From Panax quinquefolius (Eukaryota > Streptophyta > Magnoliopsida > Apiales > Araliaceae), in contig CM035170.1 in the NCBI GenBank assembly GCA_020205615.1, forward strand, positions 35,154,123-35,218,122: a stretch of 64,000 nt of DNA, in the 5' to 3' direction. Below, in pieces: positions 1 to 9,845 of this stretch (its first letter is position 1; every line of letters begins with the position of its first letter). The position numbers were made by a program, and so were the translations under genes. The notes beneath the pieces were generated by a model that did not search any database, had not been told where the DNA came from, and saw only the letters and a program-made list of their open reading frames with translations.

Positions 1-885
1 TAATACAGAGAGAAAAAACTTATGTTTCTGGTGTGATTTTCAATTCTAACTTAAGCGCTTATTTATATGAAAATGCTAAAATGCCAAAAGAGATTAAATA
101 ATAAATCAATATTATACTTTTTTTTCTCCTACGCAACCACTCTTCAAAAATCATCAGCCACCACAGTGGGGCCCACCCAAAATCAACACATGTATTCAAC
201 ACCAACCAAAAGTGGGTCCCACCCAATTTTAATAAAAATTATTTTATTTTTTGAAACTTCAGTAATTCATAGAAAATAGCCTGTTTATCAGAAAAATATG
301 AATTTTATGTCCATTCCACACGAAATCTAATTCTCTACAACTTTGTAACTTTAAGTTTTTCCAAATTTCAGACAGAAAATATCCGAAACCCACAAACGGA
401 TGATTTTCAACACTTCTTAAAATTCATAACAAATCATGCATTAATTTTTAATGGTTCAAAATTTGTGGACATATACTCAACTTATATATGTATAACATAT
501 CCAAAAATCACAACGATCCAACGGTCGGATTAAAATTATAACTCACGCAATAGAGCTTTAAGAACACTGATTTAATTTTTAATACCTCCATTCCGACAAA
601 ATACTGATAAAACGCATCAACACTAATTCCTTCATTTATAACCACATAAATAAATCCATCATTTATATCCACATCAAATAAATATTTTCTTATCATATAA
701 ATCAATAATTAATTATTCACAAATAATATTACAGAATCACAATAATGACACCAAGCGCCTCCCGGAGAAGAAGGGCTTTCCGATTAGGATTTCTCCTTAT
801 TGGCGCGCAATTAGGTGACCAAACCTCTCCTTGACAAAACTTTCTAGACATTATCAATAATGCTATCTAATAATATTATTCAAAT
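1..885 (-). mobile_element. Family A LTR fragment (minus), truncated
   Basis: Non-coding AT-rich DNA matching, in reverse orientation, the U3 part of the family A LTRs. The best anchor is the block near 760-860 (hairpin 780-803, then GGTGACCAAACCTCTCC and a TTTCTAGACATT stretch), which recurs at 58174-58260 and, on the other strand, at 7640-7715, 44735-44802 and 50490-50560. By comparison with the LTR ending at 58851, the first ~570 bp of this LTR are missing at the 885 end and the rest runs off the window start. At about 880-890 it switches abruptly to family B sequence. Short reading frames at 67-279 and 508-705 look accidental. Confidence 0.75.
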
Positions 886-2159
886 ATATCTGGATCGAAG
901 GGTAATGAAGGTGATCAGCCTTTCATACCTGACTTATACATGCAATATGTACAAAGTACAATTCTACAATGGCAATCAGCAATGATTATCCATAAGCATA
1001 TCTGAATGAAACAACTCTTAGTAGAGTTAAGTAAAAACAAACTTGCCTGAACCATTGATTACCACTACATAATTTATAACACTTTATCCGAAGACCTAAT
1101 ATTAGTAATATAGATCTGCAATATTAGAATAATATCATCACAATATAATACTATTATATATATAGATATACATAGAATAACCTAAACACATAACACATAA
1201 CCCTATCAGTTTATAAAACATATAAGACTCGGTATCAAGTCAAACTATTGCAGTCTGAGTTGAACCCGACACAAATCTGACATCCCGACGGTCTAGTCGA
1301 ATAATTCACGAGTTTAAGTTCAATTAAACTCTGTATAAACGCTTAACCATTATCTCAGATAATTTTAATATTAGTCAAAATAATTTTTACAAGCTCCTAA
1401 TAATTTTTAAATAATTATTACTATTTATCATGAATTTTCTATTATTAATATCGTATTTATATAATATAAATACCATAATATTCCTTTATCATTAATATTT
1501 ATTTATTAGCAAATATTAATGAAATACATGTCATAATATTATACTATATTTATAATATCATAAAGTATTTTAATACTTTAAAATCACCTTTATATGATTT
1601 TAAACAATTAAATTCTTTATCCGATAATTGTTATTAATATTACAATATTAATATTTTTATGACAAAATATCAAAAGTTATATTTTATTACTTAAAATATT
1701 TTTATAATAATTAAATCATTTTTATATGATTTATAAATCACTAATTCTATTTTTTTAATTTATTTAATATATTTAGTAAATAAATTAATTATCATTAATA
1801 TTAATTAATTAATAAAATTCATCACAAAATATTAAAAGTCACTTGAAAATATATTTAAATATTTTCTTATACCATAATATTATTTTCATGATTTTTCATG
1901 TATTAAAATCATTTTAAATAATTTATTTAATATTATAATTAAATAAATTAAATACCATTTATATTCCAAAAAATTAAATATTTATGAAATATACTCTAAA
2001 TAATTAAAACTATTTTTCGGACTTTAAAATAATTTTTTCGAATTTATTATAAATTTTAATAATTAAAAATCATTTAATTCGATTTATTTAATTAAAATAT
2101 TAATTTCAAAAATTAAGTGTCGCTATATAGGGGCTTTAAAGTTACAAATTAAATCAATG

Positions 2160-2815
2160 TTGGTGTTCTTGAGCCTCAAGAACACTGACAGGTCGGTTCT
2201 CAAGGTTCAAAGTTTGACCGTGTTTAATTTTCTTTCTAGCTTGTTTTTGTCCCATCTAAGGCTCAGATCGTATATTAGGAATGTAGCACTACAATCTTCA
2301 ATCATCATTTTGGTCAAAAAACATCACAACTAGGAGATCAGGGCCTCCAAAATAGTTGTCAGACGTTTTCTTGAGTTTCTGGGTTGCCCATAAACTCAAG
2401 CAGTAACGAGGATGCTACTTTGAATCCTCATATCATGCGTTCTGGGTTTTCGTTGTGTGATATAATAGTTCACATGTGTAGTGGAGGTGTCAAGGTATAA
2501 TAACATAGCATCAGATCATCCTACAAACAACAAACCTAAGAGATCAAGGCCGGTCAAAGTGCTAGTCAGAAAACATTTCTTGAAGATTCTGGGTTACCCA
2601 GAACTTCATACTGCCAGTTGGTCAACGGTGGTTTGACCACGTATAAATTTGATTCTGAGTACGATCTGAGTGATCTAGTGGTTTGAGAATGTAGATAACA
2701 TGTCAGACTACAATATTAAACCAACAACATAACTAAAACACTTTACAGAAGCAAGATCAAGGACCTTAAAAATCTTATCAGACCGGTTCTAGGTTTCTGG
2801 TTGCCCAGAAACCAG
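2160..2815. repeat. Periodic hairpin array in B LTR
   Basis: Four inverted repeats lie at a near-constant spacing (centres ~2174, 2385, 2595, 2802; steps 211, 210, 207). Arms: 2163-2172 GTGTTCTTGA with 2176-2185; 2370-2383 with 2387-2400 (14 nt, 13 paired); TTCTGGGT 2587-2594 with ACCCAGAA 2596-2603, extended by GAAG/CTTC; GGTTTCTGG 2792-2800 with CCAGAAACC 2805-2813. Three of the four are preceded by a GTCAGA-like word and by an AGATCA-like word. The whole looks like degenerate tandem monomers, each carrying its own stem. Confidence 0.7.
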
Positions 2816-3529
2816 TTTTCGTGGTCGATCAACTGATTTTGACCACTCATAACTTGTGATCTAGACATGATATGGGCTTGCTTCAAGTCTCAAATTATAG
2901 CCCTTACTACAAAGACCAGTTCTATAACATCAAACACCACTAACACCTAACACAGAGAGATCTATGAGCCCTGACATTCGGTTGTCAGACCAAAATTTAG
3001 GGTTCATAGATCAGTTCTAAAAACTTTAATTTCGAGCATCAAGATGATATGGATCTAAGTTTTGGCAACCCAGATCATCAAATGACACCCTCTAACATAA
3101 CTTTAACAAACCAATTTCAACATACAACATCAAATCAAAAGATTTCTAGCATTAAGGTTTATACCTCTTTTACACTTTGATTTTTTAATTCTGACTTTTG
3201 AATCTGTTCTTGGTAAGTTGGGATATGGTCATGGCTCATCTTATCACTCTCTTTAACTTCACATTTCCGAAATATAGAGAGAGAATGTCTTGGGTGAAAA
3301 TGAAAATTAAAGTGACCATTTCTCTCTCTTAATCTATTTATTTGATGACATGTTTATATGATCTGAAGAAAATTTGACTGGTTGGCTGTTATTTAAGTCA
3401 AATGGCTGATCTAGGTTGCTCAACCACTCTAATATTAGCAAGATTTGCAAGCAACCTTCAATAATGCAACAAAGGGCAAAATAGTCTTTTAGCATTTAAT
3501 TTTAATGGCATTTTAGACAATTATTCTAA

Positions 3530-4145
3530 CCCTTAGGGTTTAGGGTTTGGAAAAATAATTCTAGAATTTCTAAATTAGGTTTTTAAAATAGAAATAATAT
3601 TTCTAAATTATAATTATAATTTTCTAATTATATTAAAATTTCTTAATCATAATTTAAATCTTGCTAATTATAATTAGTATTTCCTAATTAAGATTTGTTA
3701 ATTTAGCAATTAGGGTCAAAATTGTCATTAAGGTTTGACTTACCCGTAAATTAGGGTTTCTAATAGAAAAAATAATTTTCTAATTTAGAAATTAGATTAG
3801 GGTTTTCTAATTAATTATAACTTGAAAATTAGGATTAATGTTTCCTAATTAAGAATTAAAATTACCACATTACAAATTAGGGTTTCAAATTTATAAATTA
3901 GGGTTTCTAATTAATAAAATTTCTAATTAATGAATTAGGGTTATCCCTAATTAAGTTTGTGATTAATACAAAAACCATATACGTTGTACTTAAATCCCCA
4001 ATTTAGGGTTCCCATATACCGAATTAGGGTTTTAAAATTCCCGAAACTAAACTTAATTAGGGTTTCAGAACCGGTTTCTAGGGTTTTTTATCCATTGCTA
4101 GGGTTTTCTAACAGAACGTTGACGTTCTTAATCATATTAGGGTTT
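3530..4145. repeat. Telomere-like TAGGGTTT cluster in B LTR
   Basis: At least 11 exact copies of TAGGGTTT (reverse AAACCCTA, the telobox word) are scattered in AT-rich DNA. One double copy at about 3535-3550 reads like two plant telomere units. The same cluster is present in the B LTR at 53560-54215 and, in the opposite orientation, in the B' LTR at 35640-35990. It is therefore a family property and not a telomere relic of this locus. Confidence 0.7.
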
Positions 4146-4405
4146 GACACTGATAAAATTTATCTGGTCAACCCTTGACTCTTAACCACATATTGTACAC
4201 ATACATAACAATATACACAGAATATATTAACATATACACTTAATCCTGAATAATTCACCTAAATTCTTCATAGAATTTTGAAATCCTCAAAATTCCTTCT
4301 TAAAAATATCAAACGCATACACTTATTTTCTGTCTAGATTCTAATATTGAACCTTAAATAAATTAATTAAAATTTTAAAATTTTCTAAATTCTCGGGTTG
4401 TCACA

Positions 4406-5516
4406 GCCACCAAAGGCTGTTCTAGAGAAGTCAAAGTCGGTGGTTCAAGGGAGAGCGTTTGTCGTGACTTCCCAAAAAGCGAGGAACCCAAACGAGGTTA
4501 TCACGGGTAAGCTAATCATAAACTCAAGCGAAGTTTATACCTTATTTGATAATGGTTCTACCCATTCTTTTATTTCTCCTATTTGCGCTCAACGTTTAAA
4601 TTTAACTCTGGAAAAATTAGACTTTAACTTATCTGTTGAAACTCCGTTGGGAGAAACCTTCATTACATCCACTGTTTATAAGTCTTGTTTGATTTAAATC
4701 GGCAAGCGCACGTTACCTGTTGATCTTATTTCTGTGAAAATACTTGCATTTGATGTGAATTTAGGGATTGATTGGTTAAACACTCATCATGTAAAAATTG
4801 ATTGTTTTCGTAAGGTTGTTAGCTTTCATATTCCTAACCAACTTTTTATGCGAATTCAAGCAACCAATCCACTAAAGTCAATCACTGTCATATCAAGCCA
4901 TAAAGCTATTCGTTTATTGAAAAACGGATGTCAAGATTTCTTAGCCCATGTCACAGATTTAAACAAAAATACGTCATATTTGAATGATATTTCTATTGTT
5001 AATAAATTTCCTGACATATTCCCCGAAGAACTTCCTGGCCTACCCATGGAGCGTGAAATCGAGTTTGGTATCGACCTTGAACCCGGTACAAAACCCATTT
5101 CTAAAGCCCCACATCTAATGGCTCCTATTGAACTTCAGGAGTTAAAGACCCAATTGTAGGAATTGTTAGACATCAGTTTCATTCGTCCTAGTACGTCTCC
5201 TTGGGCTGCTCCTGTTATATTCATAAAGAAGAAAGATGGAAGTATGCGACTTTGTATTGACTATCAGGAGTTGAATCATGTCACCATCAAAAATAGGTAT
5301 CCGTTACGTTGTATTGATGACCTGTTTGACCAGTTACAAGGCGCCAAATTCTTTTCAAAGATCGATCTTCATTCCGAATATCATCAGTTAAAGATTAAAA
5401 CCGATGACATTCCAAAGACTGCTTTCAGAACTAGGTACGGGCATTATGAATTCCTAGTCATGTCTTTTGGATTGATCATACCATTCAATACCATCCTAGA
5501 AAATCGAACATGGTAG
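4406..5516 (+). pseudogene. A1 gag tail, protease and RT N-part (broken)
   Basis: Encodes the start of a Ty3/gypsy Pol polyprotein. The aspartic protease core is at 4530-4590; its active-site triplet reads D-N-G at 4548-4556 where D-S/T-G is expected. A stop at 4695-4697 interrupts the protease. The frame resumes through the linker with a PDIFPEELPGLP-like motif (~5010-5050). It stops again at 5157-5159, then continues into the RT fingers ([13 protein letters not shown] at ~5230) and up to the FGL motif at ~5466. The catalytic FxDD box is absent because pol is deleted from there to the RNase H end. Both stops are one transition from a glutamine codon. Confidence 0.8.
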
Positions 5517-5902
5517 CTAACGCATTGAGTAGAAGATCATATGCGAGTACGAGTGCGATGTTATCAACGCAAAGGTCCATTTTGTATGACTTACAAAGGA
5601 TGGAGATAGAGATAAAGACTCTAGGGACCGACATGATGATGACAAATATACGAGTAGAACCGACTTTAATCGATAAAGTTAAAGTTGCTCAAGCTAAAGA
5701 CCTGGAGCTGATGCGTATGAAAAAGAAAGTGCAAGAAGGGGTTATTCCAGAAGCAAGAATCGATGAAGAAGGAATACTTCGAGTCAACTCCAGACTTTGT
5801 GTTCCTAACGACCCTAATTTAAAGTATGAAATCATGATGGAGGCACAAAACACACCGTTTGCAATCCATCCTAGAAGTACCAAAATGTATCGTGAACTTT
5901 GA
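5489..5902 (+). pseudogene. A1 RNase H tail and integrase N-terminal part
   Basis: Resumes pol after the deletion. The RNase H C-terminus (NALSRRS, cf. the usual ADALSRR) is at ~5515-5535. A linker follows, and then the start of the integrase zinc-binding region (HPRSTKMYREL at ~5865-5900). The upstream boundary is fused in a different frame to RT sequence. The next codon, 5900-5902, is TGA where related copies have an arginine, one CGA-to-TGA step. It belongs to A1 and is not an independent gene. Confidence 0.75.
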
Positions 5903-7018
5903 CATACATTTTGGTGGAGAAATATGAAAATTGAGATCGCGAAGTTTTATCTCAAGGTGTTTAACGTGTCAACGAGTTAAGGCGGAGCATCAAGTGCCAA
6001 AAGGTCCATTGCAACCACTTAAAATTCCAGAATGGAAGTGGGAGCACATTACCATGGATTTTTTTACTGGTCTTCCCAAGGTTTCTTAAGGCATAGATGC
6101 GATTTGGGTTATTATCGATAGACTAACCAAGTCTGCTCATTTCTTATCTATATGAGAAACTTATTCACTTGAACATCTTGCTCGTATATACATAAAAGAG
6201 ATTGTAAGACTGCATGGTATGCCAGTATCAAAGTTTATGATCGAGACCCAAGATTCACTTCATGATTTTGGGTTAGTTTTCAAAAAGCTATGGGCACGGA
6301 TTTACGATTTAGTTCGGCATATCATCCTCAAACGGACGGGCAGTCGGAGAGGACTATTCAAACTCTTGAAGATCTACTAAGACTTTGTGTCCTTGACTTC
6401 AAAGGAAGTTGGGACATGTTTTTGCCATTGGTGAAATTTTCGTACAACAACAGTTATCAAGCAAGTATTGGCATGGCTCCATTCGAGGCGTTGCATGGAC
6501 GCAAGTGTCGTTCTCCAATATGCTGGGACGAGGTGGGGGAAGCAACGTTGTTGGGAACGGAATTGGTACGCATGATAACGGAAAAGATTCAAATGATCCG
6601 ACAACGTATAAAATCTTCACAAGCTCGAAAGGACGTGGAATTCAATGTTGGAGAGCATGTGTTGTTACGCGTTGCTCCATGGAAAGGATTTACAAGATAT
6701 GGAAATAAAGGAAAGCTCAATCCTCGATTCATTGGTTCATTCGAAATTCTCGATCGAGTAGGAACTGTGGCCTATAGACTCGCCTTACCGCCAAGTATGT
6801 CTCGTGTTCATAACCATTTTCACATATCTATGTTACGTAAATATGTGGAAGACCCGAACCACATTATTGAGTTAGAACCAGACAAAATAGCAAAAGATTT
6901 AACGTATGAAGAGGTACCTATGAAAATCTTGGATAAGAAGGAACATATTCTACGCTCCAAGGTTATACCTCAAGTCAACGTTTTGTGGAGAAACCACGAT
7001 GTTGAGGAAATGACCTGA
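5903..7018 (+). pseudogene. A1 integrase core and chromodomain-like tail
   Basis: The integrase zinc finger end (HTFWW, then a CLTCQRV-type CX2C at ~5950-5985) and catalytic core are spread over frames. There are a frameshift near 5945 and in-frame stops near 6085 and 6150. The second part, 6290-7018, is open for 242 codons: core end ([13 protein letters not shown]-containing LPLVKFSYNNSY), GPY/F-like region (~6690-6790) and a C-terminal chromodomain-like tail (VLWRNHDVEEMT at ~6980-7015). In life these domains would insert cDNA and tether the complex to modified histones. TGA at 7016-7018 cuts the tail, which continues in frame to ~7103. Confidence 0.8.
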
Positions 7019-7100
7019 GAGTTGGAATAGGAAATGAAATCAAGGTATCCTCACATCTTCGACATACCAAGTACGTACTCCAATTTTGAGGACAAATTTT

Positions 7101-7116
7101 CATAAGAAGAGGAGGT
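7101..7116 (+). other. A1 polypurine tract
   Basis: A purine-rich run, AAGAAGAGGAGG, lies directly before the LTR start TGTAAGACCCC. It is the expected plus-strand DNA priming site for reverse transcription. A2 has the matching AGAAGGGGAG at the same place. Confidence 0.8.
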
Positions 7117-7991
7117 TGTAAGACCCCAACTTTCATAAATAAAGATTAATTTTTGTCGAAATATATTTTTGAATATTATGGTGTGAATTTGATATAATGT
7201 TATAATTGTGGGTAATATTTAAAAAAATTTCAATATATGCAAGTTGTTATAAATTATTCGATTGGTCGGGGAATATTCATTTTAACGGGAAATATTAAAT
7301 GCGACTACACAATCATTAGTGGACCCCTAACGGAATTATTGTCGAGAGTTAGAAACGATGTAAATATCTTTTATAAAAGTAACCATGCAATGAAATTTTT
7401 ATCGTTAACTGTTGAAATACTCGGTGATAAAAGTACAGTAATACGCATGGTTCCATAGTAGCACGCGATATTGATTATTGATGCTTACGTGAGAAGTCAC
7501 TCAGTTATATTCAATTATTGCTACAGTAATTACTGCATAATATCTCACATTATTTGATTCAATTATTGTCAATATTTTATATTATTAAATCAATAATTGA
7601 GATGACAAGTTATTCATATTATTATTTGCATAATTAACAATGTCTAGAAAGTGCTGTCGAGGAAAGGGGTTTGGTCACCTAATTGTGTGCCAATATGGAG
7701 AAATCCTTATCGAAAACCCCCTCTTTCTTGGGAACGATCTGGTTGTTAATATTGCGAGTTATAATAATTATGAATAAATATTGTTAAAAATGTTGATGGG
7801 ATTTTTTATGAAGTATTTGTTGTAAATTTTGGCATATTATTTGGACACCTATTTACCCATTTTTCAAAATAATCGGTAGAAAGTTATTCAGAATATATTT
7901 TTATATAATAAAGGTGGGGGCCACATTTGGAAGAAAAAAATGAAATATCCTAGGGAGGATTTCAAAATGGTCACGGGAGGGGTACGGCGTG

Positions 7992-7993
<2 letters not shown>

Positions 7994-8038
<45 letters not shown>
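7994..8038. repeat. (AT)n microsatellite
   Basis: About 20 uninterrupted TA units inside the A1 LTR. They are absent from the matching place in the A2 LTRs, so this is a private expansion. Confidence 0.9.
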
Positions 8039-8043
<5 letters not shown>

Positions 8044-8632
8044 ATAATAAGTTTTGTTTTTTTATGAAAAATATAATATATTATATTTTATTATGCATAG
8101 TGACTGCATAATAATTGCATAGTAAAACTTTGAAAAATTAGACAAATTTTTCGGTCGCCCGTGTATAGTCCCTGTACAGTATGTGAATTCTAAATTCAAA
8201 TAGTATCATTTCCATTCTCCTATTAATAGGATGCTTATTTTTGAATTGAAAATCACACCAGAATCAGGGAATTCTTCTTCTATAATCTTGAGCGTATTTC
8301 TTTAAAGTTTAAGAAAGCTTTTAGCGTAAAAAACAGTGCAAGTTTTCTTCAAGAATATCCTCTCTATACCAGTTGGAATACTCTCCTTTTAAAGGAAAAG
8401 GATATTATTTTTGTTCAATATTGGTATGAAATAATATTTTCTTCCATACTCTGTAGTATGTAAGTAATATTATTTCGTTTCAGATTTCGAATTCTATACT
8501 CATTTTGTTAAGTTTTGGCTTCTATACTCCATGAAATTAGTAGAATATCCTTGAAATTTGCGCTTCATCCAGTATCTTTTCATGGAAATATTATTCTGAG
8601 CATTCTTGATAAGTTTTGCATGCCGGAGTACA

Positions 8633-8705
8633 ATTAACGGGGTACTATTCCTAAAGTACTATTCACAGGGTACTATTCACTAGGTTAATATTCATCTGGG
8701 GTACT
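8633..8705 (+). repeat. Degenerate TACTATTCAC repeat tract
   Basis: Four to five diverged copies of GGTACTATTCAC-like units sit in U3 of A1. The same tract is expanded to eight near-perfect 14-bp units in the A3 LTR (30875-30986). Confidence 0.7.
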
Positions 8706-8924
8706 ATTCATGAAAAAATTGATTTCTTTTCGGTCCAAATCATTTTGATACAGTATTATTCTTGAATTTTACTTCACAAAGCGGTATCATGTTGACAATT
8801 TAGACGTTTTTGAATTCTGGATAAATTAAATTATAAATCTTTAAATATTTATCAATTGTTTTCATTTAATTGAATTCTTATATCATTGACATCATCCTCA
8901 TGCTTATATTTTATGAAAGTCATC

Positions 8925-9180
8925 TTTGGCCCGTAGTGCATAGATGGACTGTTGATCGGTATGATTATGACCAGGGATCATTCGGTATAATCATAACTTG
9001 TAATGTTACAAATGATGTGGTAAAAGTCCTCATTGGCCCGTAGTGCATTGATGGACAGTTGTTGACATGATCATGACCATTGATGATTACATGAATATCC
9101 TTGGCCCGTAGTGCGTGGATAATTCGTGGACGTGATACTAATGAATATCCTTGGCCCGTAGTGCTGGGATGATTTGATGA
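8925..9180 (+). repeat. GGCCCGTAGTGC direct repeats in A1 LTR
   Basis: Four copies of TTGGCCCGTAGTGC, each followed by a variant of ATGGATGATT, are spaced 40-100 bp apart. The motif recurs in A2 (46430-46670, 52120-52360), A3 (33180-33480) and A4 (reversed, 56757-56882). It lies downstream of the TATA box, so it would be in the transcribed leader. Confidence 0.75.
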
Positions 9181-9709
9181 TGTGGATTAATTGTTAAGCC
9201 GAGTCTCAGCAATAAAATTGTTGATAAACTCTTAAATCATAGAAGATAGTAGATATCATGCTCTACTTGATTCTTCTAATGGATTGTTTGTTCCGCTGCA
9301 GTTAAACATGATATTTATTGTATTTTATCAGTTTAACACTGTTGAAGGCTAATGATAATTTATTCTGCATTATCTAGGCATAATATTTATTATTGGGCTA
9401 GTTGAGCTCACCCTTTTGCTTTCATTATTCTCTTCAGGAAATGAGAACGTAGCCGGGACTAGTCGGGGAATGGAGTGACGGTCTGAGATGGTTGTTTTAG
9501 TGGTCCTCACTATTTAGTGTGATAATAAATTTAATGAGGATTGAATTTGAGTTTGGATACTAACTATGAGACAATATTCGTGTAAAAACTTAGTTATATT
9601 TTGTCGTATTTTATACGACAGTTTTATTAATTAAGTTTGTATTTGAATCTTGTACCATGTATCTGGCGACTCGAAATGGGTGATGTATACCTATTTTGGG
9701 GGCGTCACA

Positions 9710-9845
9710 GTTGTCTTTACCTGATGCTTGGGAACCTTTCACGATGACTATGATACATAATGACGGTATCAAAACTCTTGTTGATCTCAAAAAGGTATCT
9801 CGAGCTTGAATATGAGCGTCGTGGTGCTAATGATGGTAGCTTTGT
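9710..9845 (+). pseudogene. Ty1/copia gag fragment
   Basis: These 136 bp between the A1 3' LTR and the C 5' LTR translate as a copia-type gag piece (UBN2/gag-polypeptide style): LPDAWEPFTMTMIHN, then GIKTLVDLKK. After a one-base shift it reads LELEYERRGAND. The frameshift near 9798 and truncation at both ends by LTRs show it is a relic. It is probably the older DNA into which A1 and C inserted. The five bases next to each LTR (GTTGT, TTTGT) would be half of the respective target duplications. Confidence 0.65.

Larger units (their letters stand above)
886..4405 (-). mobile_element. Family B LTR (minus), 3'-truncated
   Basis: A long AT-rich LTR in reverse orientation. On the minus strand it starts with TGTGACAACCCGAG at 4405, as does the LTR starting at 54466. 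It runs parallel to the B1 LTR (42228-44189 and 52878-54466) but lacks the last ~466 bp found at 41763-42228. No coding capacity is visible. Sub-regions, in window order, are a very AT-rich tract (1340-2120), a hairpin array with ~210-bp period (2160-2815) and a telomere-like TAGGGTTT cluster (3530-4145). It abuts the interior of family A element A1 at 4406, so B most likely inserted into A1 and later deletion removed the left part. Confidence 0.75.
4406..9709 (+). mobile_element. Ty3/gypsy chromovirus A1, 5'-truncated
   Basis: Remnant of a plus-strand family A element comprising the end of gag, a broken pol and a complete 3' LTR. The 5' LTR, primer site and most of gag are missing because family B DNA abuts at 4405/4406. 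Domain order (protease, RT, RNase H tail, integrase, chromodomain-like tail) identifies a Ty3/gypsy chromovirus. The interior is 2.7 kb, well under the 4.8 kb seen in A4, owing to loss of gag and an RT-RNase H deletion at ~5490. It is non-functional. Confidence 0.85.
7117..9709 (+). mobile_element. A1 3' LTR
   Basis: A 2593-bp LTR bounded by TGTAAGACCCC and GGGGGCGTCACA. It matches the A2 LTRs (44190-47191, 49953-52877) and, reversed, the A4 LTR (55967-58851). Landmarks are the U3 hairpin at 7690-7713, an AT microsatellite, a degenerate TACTATTC tract, GGCCCGTAGTGC direct repeats, and the GGGCTAGTTGAGCTCACCC block near 9395. A clean TATAAATAG box like those in A2, A3 and A4 is not evident; the corresponding site near 8220 reads CTATTAATAG. 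Confidence 0.85.

Noticed and set aside
3530..3560. Interstitial telomere or former chromosome end
   Set aside because: Only a double TTTAGGG-like unit occurs within a dispersed TAGGGTTT cluster that is present in all B LTRs.
6377..6708. Overlapping frames on both strands of the A1 integrase
   Set aside because: Shadows of the integrase frame 6290-7018. They have no domain content of their own.
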